Of a stretch of DNA of 64,000 nucleotides, positions 18,644 through 30,949 are shown one piece after another. The position numbers and the translations under genes were made by a program. The notes below the pieces were generated by a model, which was given only the letters and a program-made list of their open reading frames with translations, did not search any database and had not been told where the DNA came from. Each line of letters opens with the position of its first letter. Positions within the stretch are counted from its first letter, which is position 1. The stretch spans positions 242,590 to 306,589 of the forward strand of contig JAANYP010005955.1 of assembly GCA_020465985.1 (NCBI GenBank), given 5' to 3'. The stretch is from Centrapalus pauciflorus (taxonomy: Eukaryota; Streptophyta; Magnoliopsida; Asterales; Asteraceae).

Positions 18644-20586
18644 TATTTTGACCTTAGTAGTGTTTCTTTCTTTTTAGTAGTAACTTATTAGTTTAGCTTC
18701 TAAGTTAGTTTTACTGAAAAATGAAAAACAAAAGAAAAAAAAAAAGAGAAAACCAAAAAAATCTCCAAAAAAGAGAATATTAAAAAATGAGATAAGTCTT
18801 AGAGTCATGAGTTCAAAGTAACGAAAATTAGCATAGTCTAACAAAGTCTAAGTGTTAAGCTTTCACACATAATGTACCTTAAAGTCTAAATGATATACAC
18901 ATTCTTTTCTGATATGTTGGCAGGCATAATACATGAAGGAAATCCTAACAACTAACAAAATAATCAAGAAAATGTCATATGTGTAACTAACTTAGATTTA
19001 TGACCAAAAGGTCTTAATTTCTATACAAGAGACATGCAGAGAATGATTATGAATGAGGTATGCAAATATATCTGGGGGATGTATAGCAATATCAAAATAC
19101 ATCTTAAACAAAGAAAGAAAAGGTTTTGTAAATAAAAGGGAAGTCAAAACAAGTCGCTTTGTTGTACGTGAGTACAGACCTGTCACCGCTATCTTGCTAA
19201 CATAAGAACTCTAAGACAAACTAAGACACTCTGTTGTATGTAAATACAGAACTGTGTCCGACCTTTGCCTCTTAAAGAAAATTTGCAAATACCAAAAAGT
19301 CATAATCAATGTGTGTCTGCCTTGATCATAGAAGTATGTCTAAGTATGTGACACGTAAGGTAGTTTCTTGATAAATAAAAAGGCCCAAGGAATTTCCAAA
19401 GTGTTGAATGTTTAAATGGAAAAACATACCGACAATCGACTTGGAATGTATATCACGACAAACAATTAAAGGAATAAAAATTCATAAGTGTGAGAGTGAA
19501 ATACTGAAAATGTGTTTGACACCACTATCTGATTGAACCTTCTTTGACTATCTCGCAAAAATATTCTGTTAGTATATTTTTATCTTTAAAGTATTTTTGA
19601 GTTAATTTAATTCAATTTAATTTAATTTTATATATTTTTATTTTTAATAAATAGGAATAAGGTCAAAAAATACTAGGATCCATTTTTAGTTGAAGAAACA
19701 GTATTGCGTGATGATTTGTTGCTTAGTGTGAATGTTTTGCAAACTTGGAAAAATTCCTTTAAGTGAAAAAGTTGGATTTTATTCAAGAATTTTCAAAATT
19801 TTCTATTAAGTTCGAACATCAGCCAAGTTCGAAGTTACATTCGAACTTGTTGCAAGTTCGAACTTAACCTAAGTTCGAAGGAGGTTGGATATAAATATGT
19901 CAACATTGCTTCATTCAATGCACCGACCTTCAAATTTATCCTCACGAAATTACCTCCTGCGATCTCGAACTTACGCTCGAACTTGTCGAAATTCGAATCT
20001 GAACTGTTTCTTGAAGTTTTCAACTGTTTCTCGAGCCTACTCTTATACTTAGGTGGTTTTGACTAAGAAAACTAAGTAAGTGTATGATTAGGACCTTTCT
20101 AGTGGCTAAAATCGACAAATTTTGAGTTATGTGTCATTTAGAACTAGGTGCTTTAAATCACATGTTTTAAAAGCAAAAACATAAAATTAATGATTCATAA
20201 ACTTGATTAGAACCTATTTGGACTAGATTCTACTGTTAATTAAGTCAAATAGGGTTAAATCGTGGTTTTGAAGTTGAAAATGGCCGACTTTGAACTTGTT
20301 CTTCAGGTTCGAACTTGTTAAAATATCTATAAGTTCGAAGTCAGACATGTTCGAATAGGTGTCTCGAACTTATGTAAGTTCGAAGTTGAAAAGAACTGTT
20401 CGAACTTAATTAAGTTCGAATGTGTTATAGTCTCGAATTTAACTAAGTTCGAAGATGTTAAAATTCGAACATAATCAAGTTCGAATTTATACAATTTGGA
20501 TTAGCATAAATTTTTCAATATTAATTTATAACAGTTTATGTATATAAATTGTGTGCAAATATGGGAGATCGAACTTTCTTTAATAA
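18644..20586 (+). other. 3' noncoding part of Copia element A
   Basis: No gene is visible. An A-rich stretch lies at 18720-18790. From about 19800 to 20500 the TTCGAACTT/AAGTTCGAA words of the element's leader reappear, so this is probably 3' untranslated region and perhaps a degraded 3' LTR. I could not define LTR borders because the 5' copy is not in the window. Confidence 0.5.
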
Positions 20587-20599
20587 CACTGCAACAAAA

Positions 20600-21050
20600 T
20601 GAACCTAAAGCAACATGGGAAAAATGTTGTGTTAGGCCTTAAAAGTGTTGCTATAGGCCTAACGCGACACTTTTTATAGTGCCACCTTAGCCAATGTCGC
20701 CTTAGGTCTAAAGCGACACTTTCACTAGATAATGCAACACTTTTCAAAAGTGTTGCAATTATCTTATAAATTCAACACTTTTTATATTTTAAAGCAACAC
20801 TTTTTAATGTGTTGCCATTATTTTATAAATGCAACGCTTTTTTAAATGCAATACTTTTTATACTCTAAAGCAACACTTTTAATTTATTGTTATCAACTTA
20901 TAGCAACACTTTACCTATCAAATGCAACACTTATAAAATATTGTCATAAATGCAACACCATTATCAATCTATTGAAACACTTTATTATTGTTTTAAATTA
21001 TATAAATGCAATATTTTCTAGACAAAAGAAACACATTCATTATTTTTTAT
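20600..21050. repeat. Subterminal GCAACAC/GTGTTGC repeats, left
   Basis: More than ten copies of GCAACACTTTT or its complement AAAAGTGTTGC in both orientations, some as GCGACAC variants near 20660-20720. They are often paired head to head to form hairpins. Confidence 0.75.
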
Positions 21051-24000
21051 ATTTAATGCAAATACAATTATTTATTAAATTGCTCCGTGATAGTTTTTCT
21101 ACTTACAATTCTATTTAACAAAAATAATATCATTACATAACATATCGTCTAAAACTATTTCAAGTATATAAACGTCTACAACCAAAATAAGGATCATCAA
21201 ATGTATAAACGATACAACAAAAAAGTAAATTACAATCTTGGGAATGCATATTCAATTCCTTTTCTTGTAATTTCTTCATATGAAACCGACGCTTATCATG
21301 TACAACTCTCCTTCTGTCGATCACTTTGCATATGTCAAAAGAAAGTAACTAACATGCAACATATGAAAACACGTACAACATATACCATATTGTTAGTGTT
21401 TTTTATAAATTTTAAATGACAACAAAAACATTATGAAGCGGTATTACTTATTAGTGTGTTTTCTACCAACTCATTTGGGTCAATGAAGGTGGTTCCTTAT
21501 TCGGGTCTTCGTGTTTCTACAATTATATAAAAATATATCAACTGTAACCTATCAAGGGGAAATGACATGAAAAACTCGCTACCATGACAAAACCAAATTA
21601 CCATTTCCTCACAGATACTAGCAAAACTTTTTGGACCAACCGTGTGCATATTCTTTTGAGACATACGTATATCCCTTGCAAGCAAACACGGTTTCTGAAA
21701 ACACATGCATATGAATACTTACATACGTAATTTCATCGCACCTCTTAGACGATTATAAATATAAACCTTAATCAAAATTTGAAATGTGTGAATTCAAGAT
21801 TATGTTAATAAAGATCATGTTTTGATTATACGATCCTGTGAAATTCTTTTTATCAACCGATCCCTTTCCCAACATTTCTTATCAGAGCTTCAGGTTTAAT
21901 TAAACCAATCTCATCATTTACCGATATAAATTGTTGCCTCAACCATTAGATGTGGCTTGACATGACAATATTTGATATACCAACTAAGATTAAGTTTGAT
22001 CCCACAATAAGGACTTTTGAATTATAAATCAGCATATTTGTGTAATAAAAGGTAAGTTTTTCTTAAAATAAATATTATAAAATTTTTCATAACATGAAAA
22101 CAAAACTTAAATTTGATTGGTTAGACCTTTTAAATTTTAATGAATAATCTAAGATAATAAAATTTGTTAAAGATAGAAATTTGGGGCGTTGGAAAAATCA
22201 TGGTTATTTGTGTAATGGAGTCATATGCTATTAAACCACAGTACATCGGCTTATTTGGAAAAATTCAAAAACTATTTCCTGCAGAAAAAGTGAAAAACTA
22301 TCTATTTGGTATTATGTATGGTTCTAGTTTTGGTTACCATAGGAGACGAGGCCATTCAGGGGTGAATACATCTCCCTAAATCTTTCGCCGGCAATAATCG
22401 CATAACTTGAGTTGAGTTTCTTCCTCGCTATGCATCGTTGTCGTCAATAACTTTCCTCTCTGTTCATAATCAGCTAGTTTAGCGATTGATTTTTGTAGTT
22501 CCAAATTATAGTGGTACTTAGGGTAAAACTTTCACTTGTTTTCATCCTTATCTATCAAGAATTTTGGAATGTAAACAGACTATAAGTGTTATACATAAGT
22601 ATGAACATGTGTTACAGAGTGTTGATCTGTGTTTGAATTGTGACTTACGCATTAAGATTATGTAAACTTCAGATGTTTTAATTAGTGGTTTTAGTTTTAT
22701 GTATACATTTTAGGTAATTTGGACTTGCTGAAGACCAACGAGAATTAATTTTTTTAGGTGCATTGCATAATTATCCGTGACTTTTATCGAATCATGTGAT
22801 ATTTTTAGTTATGTCAATTGTTTGGTTTTTGATTGACTACGAATTTGGGCCTTACACTAAACATGTAATGAAGACTTCCATTTCCATATAAAGAAAAAAG
22901 ATTTGTATTCCAAAGCATTTGATAAACTATCCACAACATAAACATCAGATAAACCAAGTGATGCAACAATACTTACTTTTTGCCAAAAATGAATGTGGTC
23001 TTAGAAACAATACTCACACACACCTATTGCATCAAAGCGCAATTTTATATTATGATTTTCAAGTTTTACATAGTTGAGTAGTTGATCAGGCAAACCGATG
23101 ACTAGCTGAATAACATGACAGTTGATGCTTGATATTCTGTCTACTGGTTACTTCAAGTGAAAAGGTTGAAATTTTCCATAATTCTAGGATTTTAGGTTTA
23201 TGGTAGAAAGCTGAAGTGATAAAGAGATCACTATTAACTACCATTTAAGAATTGGATCATTTCAAAGTCGTAAGAAAATACCAACACTACTGAGGAGAAA
23301 ATCCCAACAAAATCGACCAAACATTTTATCAAGCTCAGAAAAGCAGAAAAAACCCCATCGCAAATATCATATAGCAAAACCCTAGAAATCAGATTGCATC
23401 ATCAACAAAACCCAAAATCAGAAAGATAGACCCTGATTTCAGAAGGCATCACCGTTGGAAACCTCACAAAGATATTGTTGCCGCCGCCAGGAGTAACCCA
23501 CGAACAGAAACATCATAAACCGCAGTACACAATCGCCATCACCGTAAAACCACCATTAGTCACCGTAACAGTCCACAACCAACGATTAACTCGAAGATTC
23601 ATAGGCATCAATTACGGGTTTTTACGTTTTTGCCCAAATCCAGGAAAGCCATAGCCACCGATTCAAGTAACTGACAGTTATAGAAAGAGATTTGCGTTGA
23701 TTCAAACCAAAATGGTTGCAACGATTCATCAAGAAACAACGATTGAAAAGAAAAGAGGCGTCGATTCGCAAAGAAAATAAAGAAACATCGGTTGAAGAGG
23801 AAGCCCCAACGTCGAAGTGACAACGTGATGACGCTGGCGATGGAGACGGTTGTAGTGGCGATGGGTCTGCGACACATGAAAAAGGAGCAGAGACGTCGGT
23901 GGGTTTGTGACGCATGTGGTGGTGCGATGGTGGTTGTGTTAGGGGAGAGGGAGGGTTAGAGAGAATCTGAGAGACGAAGGTGAGAGGGCGGTTAGTGTTG

Positions 24001-24489
24001 TTCAAAGAAGATGTGATGCTTCCGCTTCCACAAGATTTAAATTTGTTTTAATATTAATTATTATTATTATTGTTATTATTATTATTATTTAATTTTAGTA
24101 CGTACCTTGATTTATTTAAATTTTTAATAATAAAACTAGATAAATACATTTAGATTTATATTTATTACAACGTAACTTATAATAAAATTAGGTTTCAGAA
24201 AATAAATTATAACGGAACTTGGTTTTAAAATTTTATAACATAACTTATAAAGTTTTCAAATAGTGATACTTATAAATGTACTCTTTTTCTAAAATAGTGA
24301 CACTTAAAAAGTTTTAAAATAGTGATATTTTAAAGTTGTAACCAATTTTCTATTTGTACTCTTTTGAAAAAAATTAAAAATAAAACATGTACTATCAAAT
24401 CTTGTATTTTATTAATCTTAACAAATCAGACATTGAACTTTTATGTGTATTTTTTTAATAAAAATTACAAAACAAGAAAAAATAGTATA

Positions 24490-24790
24490 GTCAACACTTC
24501 AAAACATATATGCCATTTTTCATTATAAATGCAACACTTAAAAAATGTTATATGTTTCTAAAAATGTGTTGCATTTTTTTCATTATAAATGCAACACTTT
24601 AAAAATGTGTTGCATTTTTTCATTATAAATGCAACACTCTAAAAATGTGTTGCATTTTTTATTAAAATATGCAACACTTTAGAAAATAGTTGCATTTTTT
24701 TAGTAAAAATGACAACACTTTAAAAAAAGTGTTGCATTAAATCATTATATGCAACACTGATTGTAAATGTGTTGCTTTAGAGCGAACTTA
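24490..24790. repeat. Subterminal GCAACAC/GTGTTGC repeats, right
   Basis: A near-regular array with ATAAATGCAACACTT alternating with AAAATGTGTTGCATTTTTT, about 55 bases per unit over five or six units. It is the mirror counterpart of 20600-21050. Confidence 0.8.
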
Positions 24791-24872
24791 AGTAAATCAT
24801 TGATAAATGTCATATATGTCATGTTTTTTCATTCAATCATTAAATCATCATTTAACATAACTTTTAGTGGTA

Positions 24873-25515
24873 ATGCGTGTGAAACGCCTCGGAGTCGTTG
24901 ATCATTGATAATAGTACCGTGTTATTACTCACACTACTCCTAGTTCTCATACCGGTATTTGGATTCCCTTTGATACTCTCAATTAGATGATCCTTGTTTA
25001 TCCTCGATGTCTCAATCTCATCAACCTGAAGTTTATCTCCCAAGTCTGATCCTATTTCACCTAACGGGGGTATGACTTCAGACGGTATATTCTCTTTCTC
25101 ATGATCACTATCTTCGGAGTTAGAATTATTCGTCTGATTTTCAGTTGTAGGTAATTCAGGTTTATTCTCTGTTGGAGACCCATCTTCTGTCGTTGTAGGC
25201 TCAGATGTTGATGGAATGCTTGATTTTGGAAAACCTTGGTACTCGTCATTAAGGTTTAATGATGAGAAATCATTTTCCATTGTACCTGCATTTCCACTAA
25301 ACGGTATGTTAAATGATTCAAACACAGAGTCATAATCAAAAAACCATCCAGGACCAGCTTGGGTTCATGTGAATAACTTGTTACATCAATGTTAAACACA
25401 ATCTCAACCTTAAATGATTCAAACACAGAGTCATAATCAAATAACCATTCAGGACCAGGTTGGGGTTCATGTGAATAACTTGTTACATCAATGTTAAACA
25501 CAATCTTAACCGTAC
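24873..25515 (-). pseudogene. pre-RT acidic linker of element C with 101-bp tandem duplication
   Basis: The linker after integrase is Asn/Glu/Ser-rich and ends RTRSSVSNNTVLLSMINDSE, matching element A near 2720-2780. Upstream, a block beginning AAATGATTCAAACACAGAG occurs at 25311 and again at 25412 (101-bp period, few differences), shifting the frame. No catalytic motif is present. The RT that should follow is missing. Confidence 0.8.
25311..25511 (-). repeat. 101-bp tandem duplication in element C
   Basis: Two adjacent copies, 25311-25411 and 25412-25511. Differences are few (for example AAAACC versus AATAACC, and AGCTTGGG versus AGGTTGGGG), so the duplication is fairly recent compared with the decay of the element. 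Confidence 0.9.
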
Positions 25516-25589
25516 CATTTGTTTTATTAAAAACCCTCTTGTTTGGTGAGTTAGGAACATAACCTAGGAAGTACCGTTTGTCAGCCTTT

Positions 25590-26612
25590 TCACAAACTTA
25601 AGTTGATGTTTGTTTTCAGTAACGTACACGGTATCCCAAACGGTTCAAAGCCAATAAAATTTGGTGGTCTTTTATTCAGAACTTCATAACAGGTTTTGTT
25701 CAGTAATTTGACAGTAAGGACCTGGTTTAAAACACGACACGCGGTATTCACTGCCTCCGCCCAAAACATGGTAGGAAGCTTTGAATCCGAGAGCATGGTC
25801 CTTGGTGCGTCAATCAAAGTCCTATTCTTGCGTTCTGCCACCCCATTTTGCTGTGGCTCATAAGGTGCACTAAATTGATGCATTATGCCTTTAGTTTTGT
25901 AATATACTCCAATTACTGCATTCTTAAATTCTATTCTGTTATCACTCCTGATACGTTTTAACCATGTCTTGTATGAGTTCTCGACTTGATCTAAGAACCC
26001 AATCAACGTTTCAGTTGTTTCGTACTTTGTACCTAAAAAGAAAACCCAAGAGAAACGTGAGTAATCATCAGTAATAACTAAACAATACCAACTACCACCT
26101 ATGCTCTGTTTTTTGATTGGACCGAATAGATCCATATGCAGCAACTCGAAGGCGGAAGTGTTCGAGTTCTGAGTCTTTGACTTGTTTGACTTCTTATGTT
26201 ATTTTCCCTTCTTGCACGGAACACACTTGTCGTCAAATTGAAAACTCTTTAGTGAAACACCTTGCACCAGACCATGTTTCGTAATGTAGTTCATTTTCCT
26301 TAGATGTAAGTGTGCCATGCGTCTGTGACATAGAATAGATTCAGATTCCAAAGCTTGAAATAGTAGCCAGATTGTTCCCATCGATGTGTCTGATATGTTC
26401 ATGTCCAACATGTACAGATCAATCTTCCTTGGGGATCTCATCATGATCCAATCTTTAGGTATTTTGAATCCCGGCTTCAGTACTAACGCTTCAGATTCGG
26501 TAAAAATAACTGAATGCTTCTTATCATAGATATGAGATACACTAATGAAATTGTGATCAAGTTTATCAACATGATAAAATTGATCAAGTGTGATTGTCCC
26601 ATTAGTGACCAC
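25590..26612 (-). pseudogene. integrase of Copia element C
   Basis: 26612-26199 carries the GAG-pre-integrase zinc finger (CHRRMAHLHLRKMNY ... CVPCKKGK). After a break, 26144-25590 has the core with MLHMDLFGPIKK, IRSDNRIEFKNAV (Arg replaces the usual Gly after DN) and PQQNGVAERKNRT, so all three catalytic acids are present. The frame then ends within the block equivalent to RVFGC, where a frameshift follows. It is related to, but clearly distinct from, the B/D integrases. Confidence 0.88.
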
Positions 26613-26773
26613 TCTTGTTCCAGTAATATGACCTTCCTTGTTCCAGCGAATGTTACAAATCCACTGTTCCCTCCCTTGAAGTCTGTGAGTAGACTTCTTT
26701 CCCTAGTCATGTGACGAGAGCAACCACTATCGACGAACCATTTGTTGTCTAGACCTGTATTTAGCTCCTGCAC
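26613..26773 (-). pseudogene. aspartic protease of Copia element C
   Basis: Contains KWFVDSGCSRHMTRERSLL (DSG active site). The frame slips from 26773-26483 into the overlapping frame at 26612, so the protease and integrase parts are out of phase. Just upstream, a CTAAC word, a T-rich tract and TTTCAG precede the protease, resembling the acceptor seen in B and D. Here the nearest GT is only 26 bases away, too short for a normal plant intron. Confidence 0.75.
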
Positions 26774-26787
26774 TGAAAGAAAACAAG

Positions 26788-27443
26788 TTAGTTATCACGG
26801 GGAACCCAAGCCATGACTGACTTGGTAATACCATTCTCATCCACATACGTGAACTTCTTTAAATACATATCTCTCCATTCAGGTGACTTGGGTTTTTGAT
26901 TGAGAACCTGTTGTGGTGCTGAGTGATGAACATTCACCCTTCGCCTTTGGGATGGTATTTGCGGTTGAGCCCTAGAATAGTTTCTATTATAATGCATTTC
27001 ATTCTGATATATCCCTGGGCTTTACCTGGTGTCTGATGTCTTTGAGGAGTACGTGACCTAACTAGAGTGTAAGTCCTTTTAGGTGGTGTACTCCTATATC
27101 CTTGTTGTGGTCCTGACCTAGATTGACTAGGAACTCTATTTGGAGAATTAGTCATAATCACTTCTTGTTGTTTGACCGACACCGGTATTTGTTTAACAGT
27201 TATCCTAGGTGTTGCATTCCCATTCTTCTTAGTATGTTGAGAACTACTAGTGCTAGCAATACTAGGTATTGGTCTTATCACTGGTTGATCTTTCTTCCAT
27301 ACAGTAGGTCTAGACTCTGGTTTAGAAGGTGTAGACTCCACTTTATTATAAGGACAGCTAGATGCAACATGTCCTTTCTCATGACATCTAAAGCATGACA
27401 TCTTATCAATCGGCTTCTTATAAGTACCCTTTGATTTAGGTGT
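26788..27443 (-). pseudogene. gag C-terminal region with second zinc knuckle, element C
   Basis: Begins near 27401 with CFRCHEKGHVASSCP, a second CCHC knuckle in addition to the one near 28490-28430. A basic Ser/Pro/Gln-rich tail follows, then KSVMAWVPR at the end, the same Trp-Val-Pro junction motif seen in B. A frameshift near 26960 joins two frames. This segment is exactly what element A has lost. Confidence 0.75.
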
Positions 27444-28332
27444 CTAACTAGTGTAATTTTCTTTCGATTCAAATACAGTGATCACTTCCTCTTGCTGATT
27501 ATCAATAACAGGTTTAGCTTCTCCTAGTATAGTGTCACTAGTAGACTGCACAAACTTGAATTTCTTAGTTTTAGAGGTAGTGATAGAAACCTTAGTTGAA
27601 TTATCCTTTCCAGATTCAGTTACTGTTTCTATCTCTGATTCAACCAGTTCAGTGGTTTTATCCTGAGGTTGAGGCATGTAGTTATTGTTGAACGGTGCAG
27701 GACTCTCTTGATAACCTAGGCCTACTGGTTTCTTAGACTGCCGTTGAGCTTCTAAGATCTTTCCTAGGTTTAAACACGAATTCCTAAACATTTCAAGCTT
27801 GCTATTTGCCTCAGCAACTTTAACTGTAGATTTGGCTAGCTCTACATCCTTAAGAGTGAGTTCTTTGGTTAAAGCTTCAACATGGTCGTACATGAGTTCT
27901 ATCCTGACACATTGTTCACTTAACTTGTCTTTAAGAACTATCATGTCTTGAACATCTGCTTTCAGCTTATTCATTAAATCTTCCTTAATGATTGAACTTG
28001 AGCCGTAAATGTGTTATGTGTTCTAGAACTAGATTTAATCTATCATTTAAAGTATCACTTAAAACACATAAATCGTGGAATGTAGAAATATTTAGAGTTA
28101 CCTTTTTGCGGTACGACTCCACATTTGCCATTTGAGCTGCAAACTGTAGAATGGTTTGCTCCTCTGACTTTTCCACCAACAAATGACTTGAATCTATCTG
28201 CTGAGTGTCCTCTGCTTCCTCTTCAAATCTATTCTCCCTGGTCTCAGTTACTTCTGCCATAAAGGCTCTGGCATTCGACTCCGGATGAGTACTCCAATCA
28301 TATGTTCCATCAAGCTGTCTGTTGGATGACAC
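27444..28332 (-). pseudogene. gag coiled-coil region of Copia element C
   Basis: Two frames (28332-27985 and 27974-27444), separated by a small shift, encode a Lys/Glu/Leu-rich coiled coil very close to that of element A (LTLKDVELA, LEMFRNSCLNLGKILEAQ). It ends in a Thr/Lys-rich stretch before the second knuckle. Confidence 0.8.
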
Positions 28333-29470
28333 ATTGGTTTACAGTCCAGCGATGGCTGCTTGATTCCCAGAACCACTAGATTGATATCTCCCTTGGTTCT
28401 GATTCTGATAGTTTTCCACTTTAGGTCTTTGACACTCTCTTGCAAAGTGTCCCAATCCTTGGCAATTGTAGCACTTTACCTTTAAATTTGTCAAACCCAA
28501 CCTTGTTGTTGCTGACGTTCAGATTTCTTCCTGTCCTCTTCATAAACCTCTTGACCCTGTGAATCACCATGGCCAGTTGCCATTGTAGGTCCATCTCTTC
28601 CAAGTCGTCACGATCTACCTGATCGTAGTCTTTTTCCCACAATGCTTGATCATTTATTTTTCATTGAACACAATTGTCGTATTCTGCGACAAACGAAGCT
28701 AGAAGGTTTAGATGATCTTCAGCTGATTTTGCGCTCATCGGCATCTTCGTATATCCATGAGAAGTAGACGCTGAATGATTTGGTTTTTCTTCTGGTTCGG
28801 AAAACCCTAGGAACGCCCTGCTACTAGAATCCTCTGTCTCAAATGGGATGGATTCTTCTCCCGAGAAAAATGTTGTGACCCTGACTTCAGTTCACTAGTG
28901 ATTGACGGTTTTGATTTCCCAAAATACATCTCTGGATCTTGAACCTGATCAAACTCCCGTTCCTTCTTTTATAACTTGAAGTTGTATGCCCTCAGCGTTC
29001 CAATAACCCCTTCAAGAGTAAGAGTCTCAAACTTCTCTTCATCATGCTTTATTAGCGCCGTGTACATCTCCCACTTCGTTGGTAAACCATCCAGAAGGTT
29101 TTCGATCCTATAAGTCTCTTGATACTTGACATTGTGATTGTCAAGTTCGGTTAGCAGATGATAGAAACTAGTAATCGTCTCATCAAGCGTCTCATTCTTT
29201 AGTGATTTGAAGATGGCAAATTGTTGCTTCAGCATCTCAATTCTTCCATTGCGTACCCTGGGATTTCCCTAACATATCTTCTCTAGAGCATCCTAAAGCT
29301 CTTTAGAAGTCCTATGATTCCTTAATGTATGTAGGATTTCCTGAGCTAACGCCATTCTGATAATTGAGAATGCTCAGTTCTCGGCCTCATAGATTTTCTT
29401 GTCGTCATCTTTCATGTTCTGATACGTCAAGACTCTTTGTCAGCCTTCAAGCTCTTTCGTAGGAGGAACA
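28333..29470 (-). pseudogene. gag capsid and first zinc knuckle of element C
   Basis: Capsid motifs include NETLDETITSFYHLLTELDNH and KWEMYTALIKHDEEKFETLT (29235-28969), matching element A. The first zinc knuckle is out of frame near 28490-28430. The in-frame TGA near 29375, before the AFSIIIMA-like segment, is the same as that of element A at 641. The N-terminal capsid start is missing because the LTR of E begins at 29471. Confidence 0.85.
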
Positions 29471-30579
29471 TGTAGGTCCCAAAAGGTTTCCCAAGTGTAT
29501 AGTTCTAAGCTATAGAGGGGGGGGTGTATACAACTATTTAAAACTTAACAATCTTTTTTTTCAATGTTTGTGTATATTATTAACAAGTGTTAATTACAAA
29601 CATGCCTGAACTGCGGAACGGTTGAAGCTAAGATGACAGATACAACAGTTGTTCAACTAATCTAAGACACACTCAGACTAGATACAATGACTACACTCAC
29701 TTAGATGCACTCACTGTTTTACCAAGACTCAGATGGACGGCTTGAATAAGAACATCTTAGACACACGTACTGTTATATTCAAGCAGACTTGCATGCATGA
29801 AAAACACACTTTAATGCATGATCTGATTTCACACTCTTGGATATCTCACAATCCTTAGAAGCTTCCTTTTATACTCAAAAGGAAAATCTCAGTGAATCTT
29901 CTTCATTGGACAGATGAGATAGTGGAAAGTCTTTCCAAAAAGACAAGACACCTTTCTGCTTGTTCTGATAAAGCATATTTGTCTGCACATGGCAGAATCT
30001 TTGTCTTTTCATTTTTGTCACTGTTGCATAAGGCTTTAACAAAAAGAGGAATGTCAACTTTGCATCTTTCTTCTTTTGCTAATGCCATTTTGATATAAGA
30101 AAAGGTCTGTCACCCTTTTCAGATATCCGTTTGTCTTCATGTAACAGAACAGCGTGGGCAGGCTGTGCAAATCTGTTTTCCACTTTGTCTTCGACTTGTA
30201 AACTGATCTTGTAGCAAAAAACAATACATGAGGACTAGGAAACATATTCCATAAAGTGTCTAACCTGTTCACAAAGAACAGGTTCTGTTCAGAAAGAACT
30301 GAACACTTGTAAACTGTCCAAGCTGCTCATCAGAATAGAGCAGCGTAGACAATTTATATCCAGCCTGTTCAGCAGACAGAACAGCTTGGACAGACTGCCT
30401 TTGTTGCAACGAATGAAACATGGTAAACAGCTTTGGGCTGATATTGCAAATCACTTTTCAGGTTTCAATAAGGCATAAAAAGGCCTTAAATTATACCTTC
30501 AAGTGCATCAACAGGTTTGATTAAAAATCTCCCCCTCAGATGTAGAACAGGTTTGACTGAGGCCTTTTTGTGCCTAACA
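29471..30579 (-). repeat. 3' LTR of element E
   Basis: 1,109 bp starting TGTAGGTCCCAAAAGG and ending CTTTTTGTGCCTAACA on the plus strand (TG...CA ends). It is the same family as the solo LTR at 53707-54757 in opposite orientation, with scattered differences and indels. A TATA box (TATAAAAGG) lies on the minus strand near 29873-29865. The C-run near the end (GAGGGGGGGGTGTATA on plus) is shared. Confidence 0.92.
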
Positions 30580-30598
30580 ATCTCCCGCTATGTGCAAT
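30580..30598 (-). other. Polypurine tract of element E (degenerate)
   Basis: The minus strand reads CATAGCGGGAGAT immediately upstream of the LTR. It is the expected position, with one or two pyrimidine interruptions. Confidence 0.6.
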
Positions 30599-30949
30599 AA
30601 TCAGTCTGAGCTGATTTAATGAATAATCACTAAACATTTTACAATACATCTTGCTGAAATGAAATTACAACATTTAAGTAAAGTATAAGATCAGTTTATA
30701 TATACTGATTTTGATTACATAAACAACACATGTTTTTACAGAAGTACAACTAATGTACTAATGTATATTACAACTAATGTAAAAATGAAAAGTTACAACA
30801 TATGTAACAAAGTACAACTAATGTACAAAAGAGTTCAACAATTTGGACTGTTGATGTTGGGAGCAGATAATGGCAAGCCTGTCCAACAGATGGACATCTT
30901 CCATTCTTCACCTACTCAGATAGTAGGTGGACTTCACTGCAGTGGTGGC

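Larger units (their letters stand above)
20587..24869. mobile_element. Probable non-autonomous CACTA (En/Spm-like) element
   Basis: The left end reads CACTGCAACAAAATG and the right end, on the other strand, CACTAAAAGTTATG. Both ends carry dense GCAACAC/GTGTTGC subterminal words (20600-21050 and 24490-24790), the usual layout of CACTA elements. The interior (21060-24480) has no transposase. It holds AT-rich sequence and gene-like but unrecognised patches, including a minus-strand open frame at 24005-23622 (Ser/Pro-rich) and a short plus-strand frame at 22164-22379. The termini match only over CACT, and the flanking triplets (TAA/GTA) are not a clean duplication. Moreover, left and right flanks belong to different elements, so the borders are uncertain. 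Confidence 0.5.
24870..29470 (-). mobile_element. Copia element C, truncated relative of element A
   Basis: On the minus strand it holds gag (from 29470), coiled coil, second zinc knuckle, protease, integrase and the acidic linker. It stops at about 24873, just before RT. The coiled coil and linker match element A closely (QSKKPVGLGYQE; MINDSEAFHT). The gag start is replaced by the LTR of element E at 29471, and the RT/RNase H end is replaced by the CACTA-like element. Many frameshifts and stops are present. Confidence 0.9.

Noticed and set aside
24490..24790. CRISPR-like array at the regular GCAACAC repeats
   Set aside because: Spacers are themselves repeats (ATTATAAAT, TTTTTT), and the layout is that of CACTA subterminal repeats.
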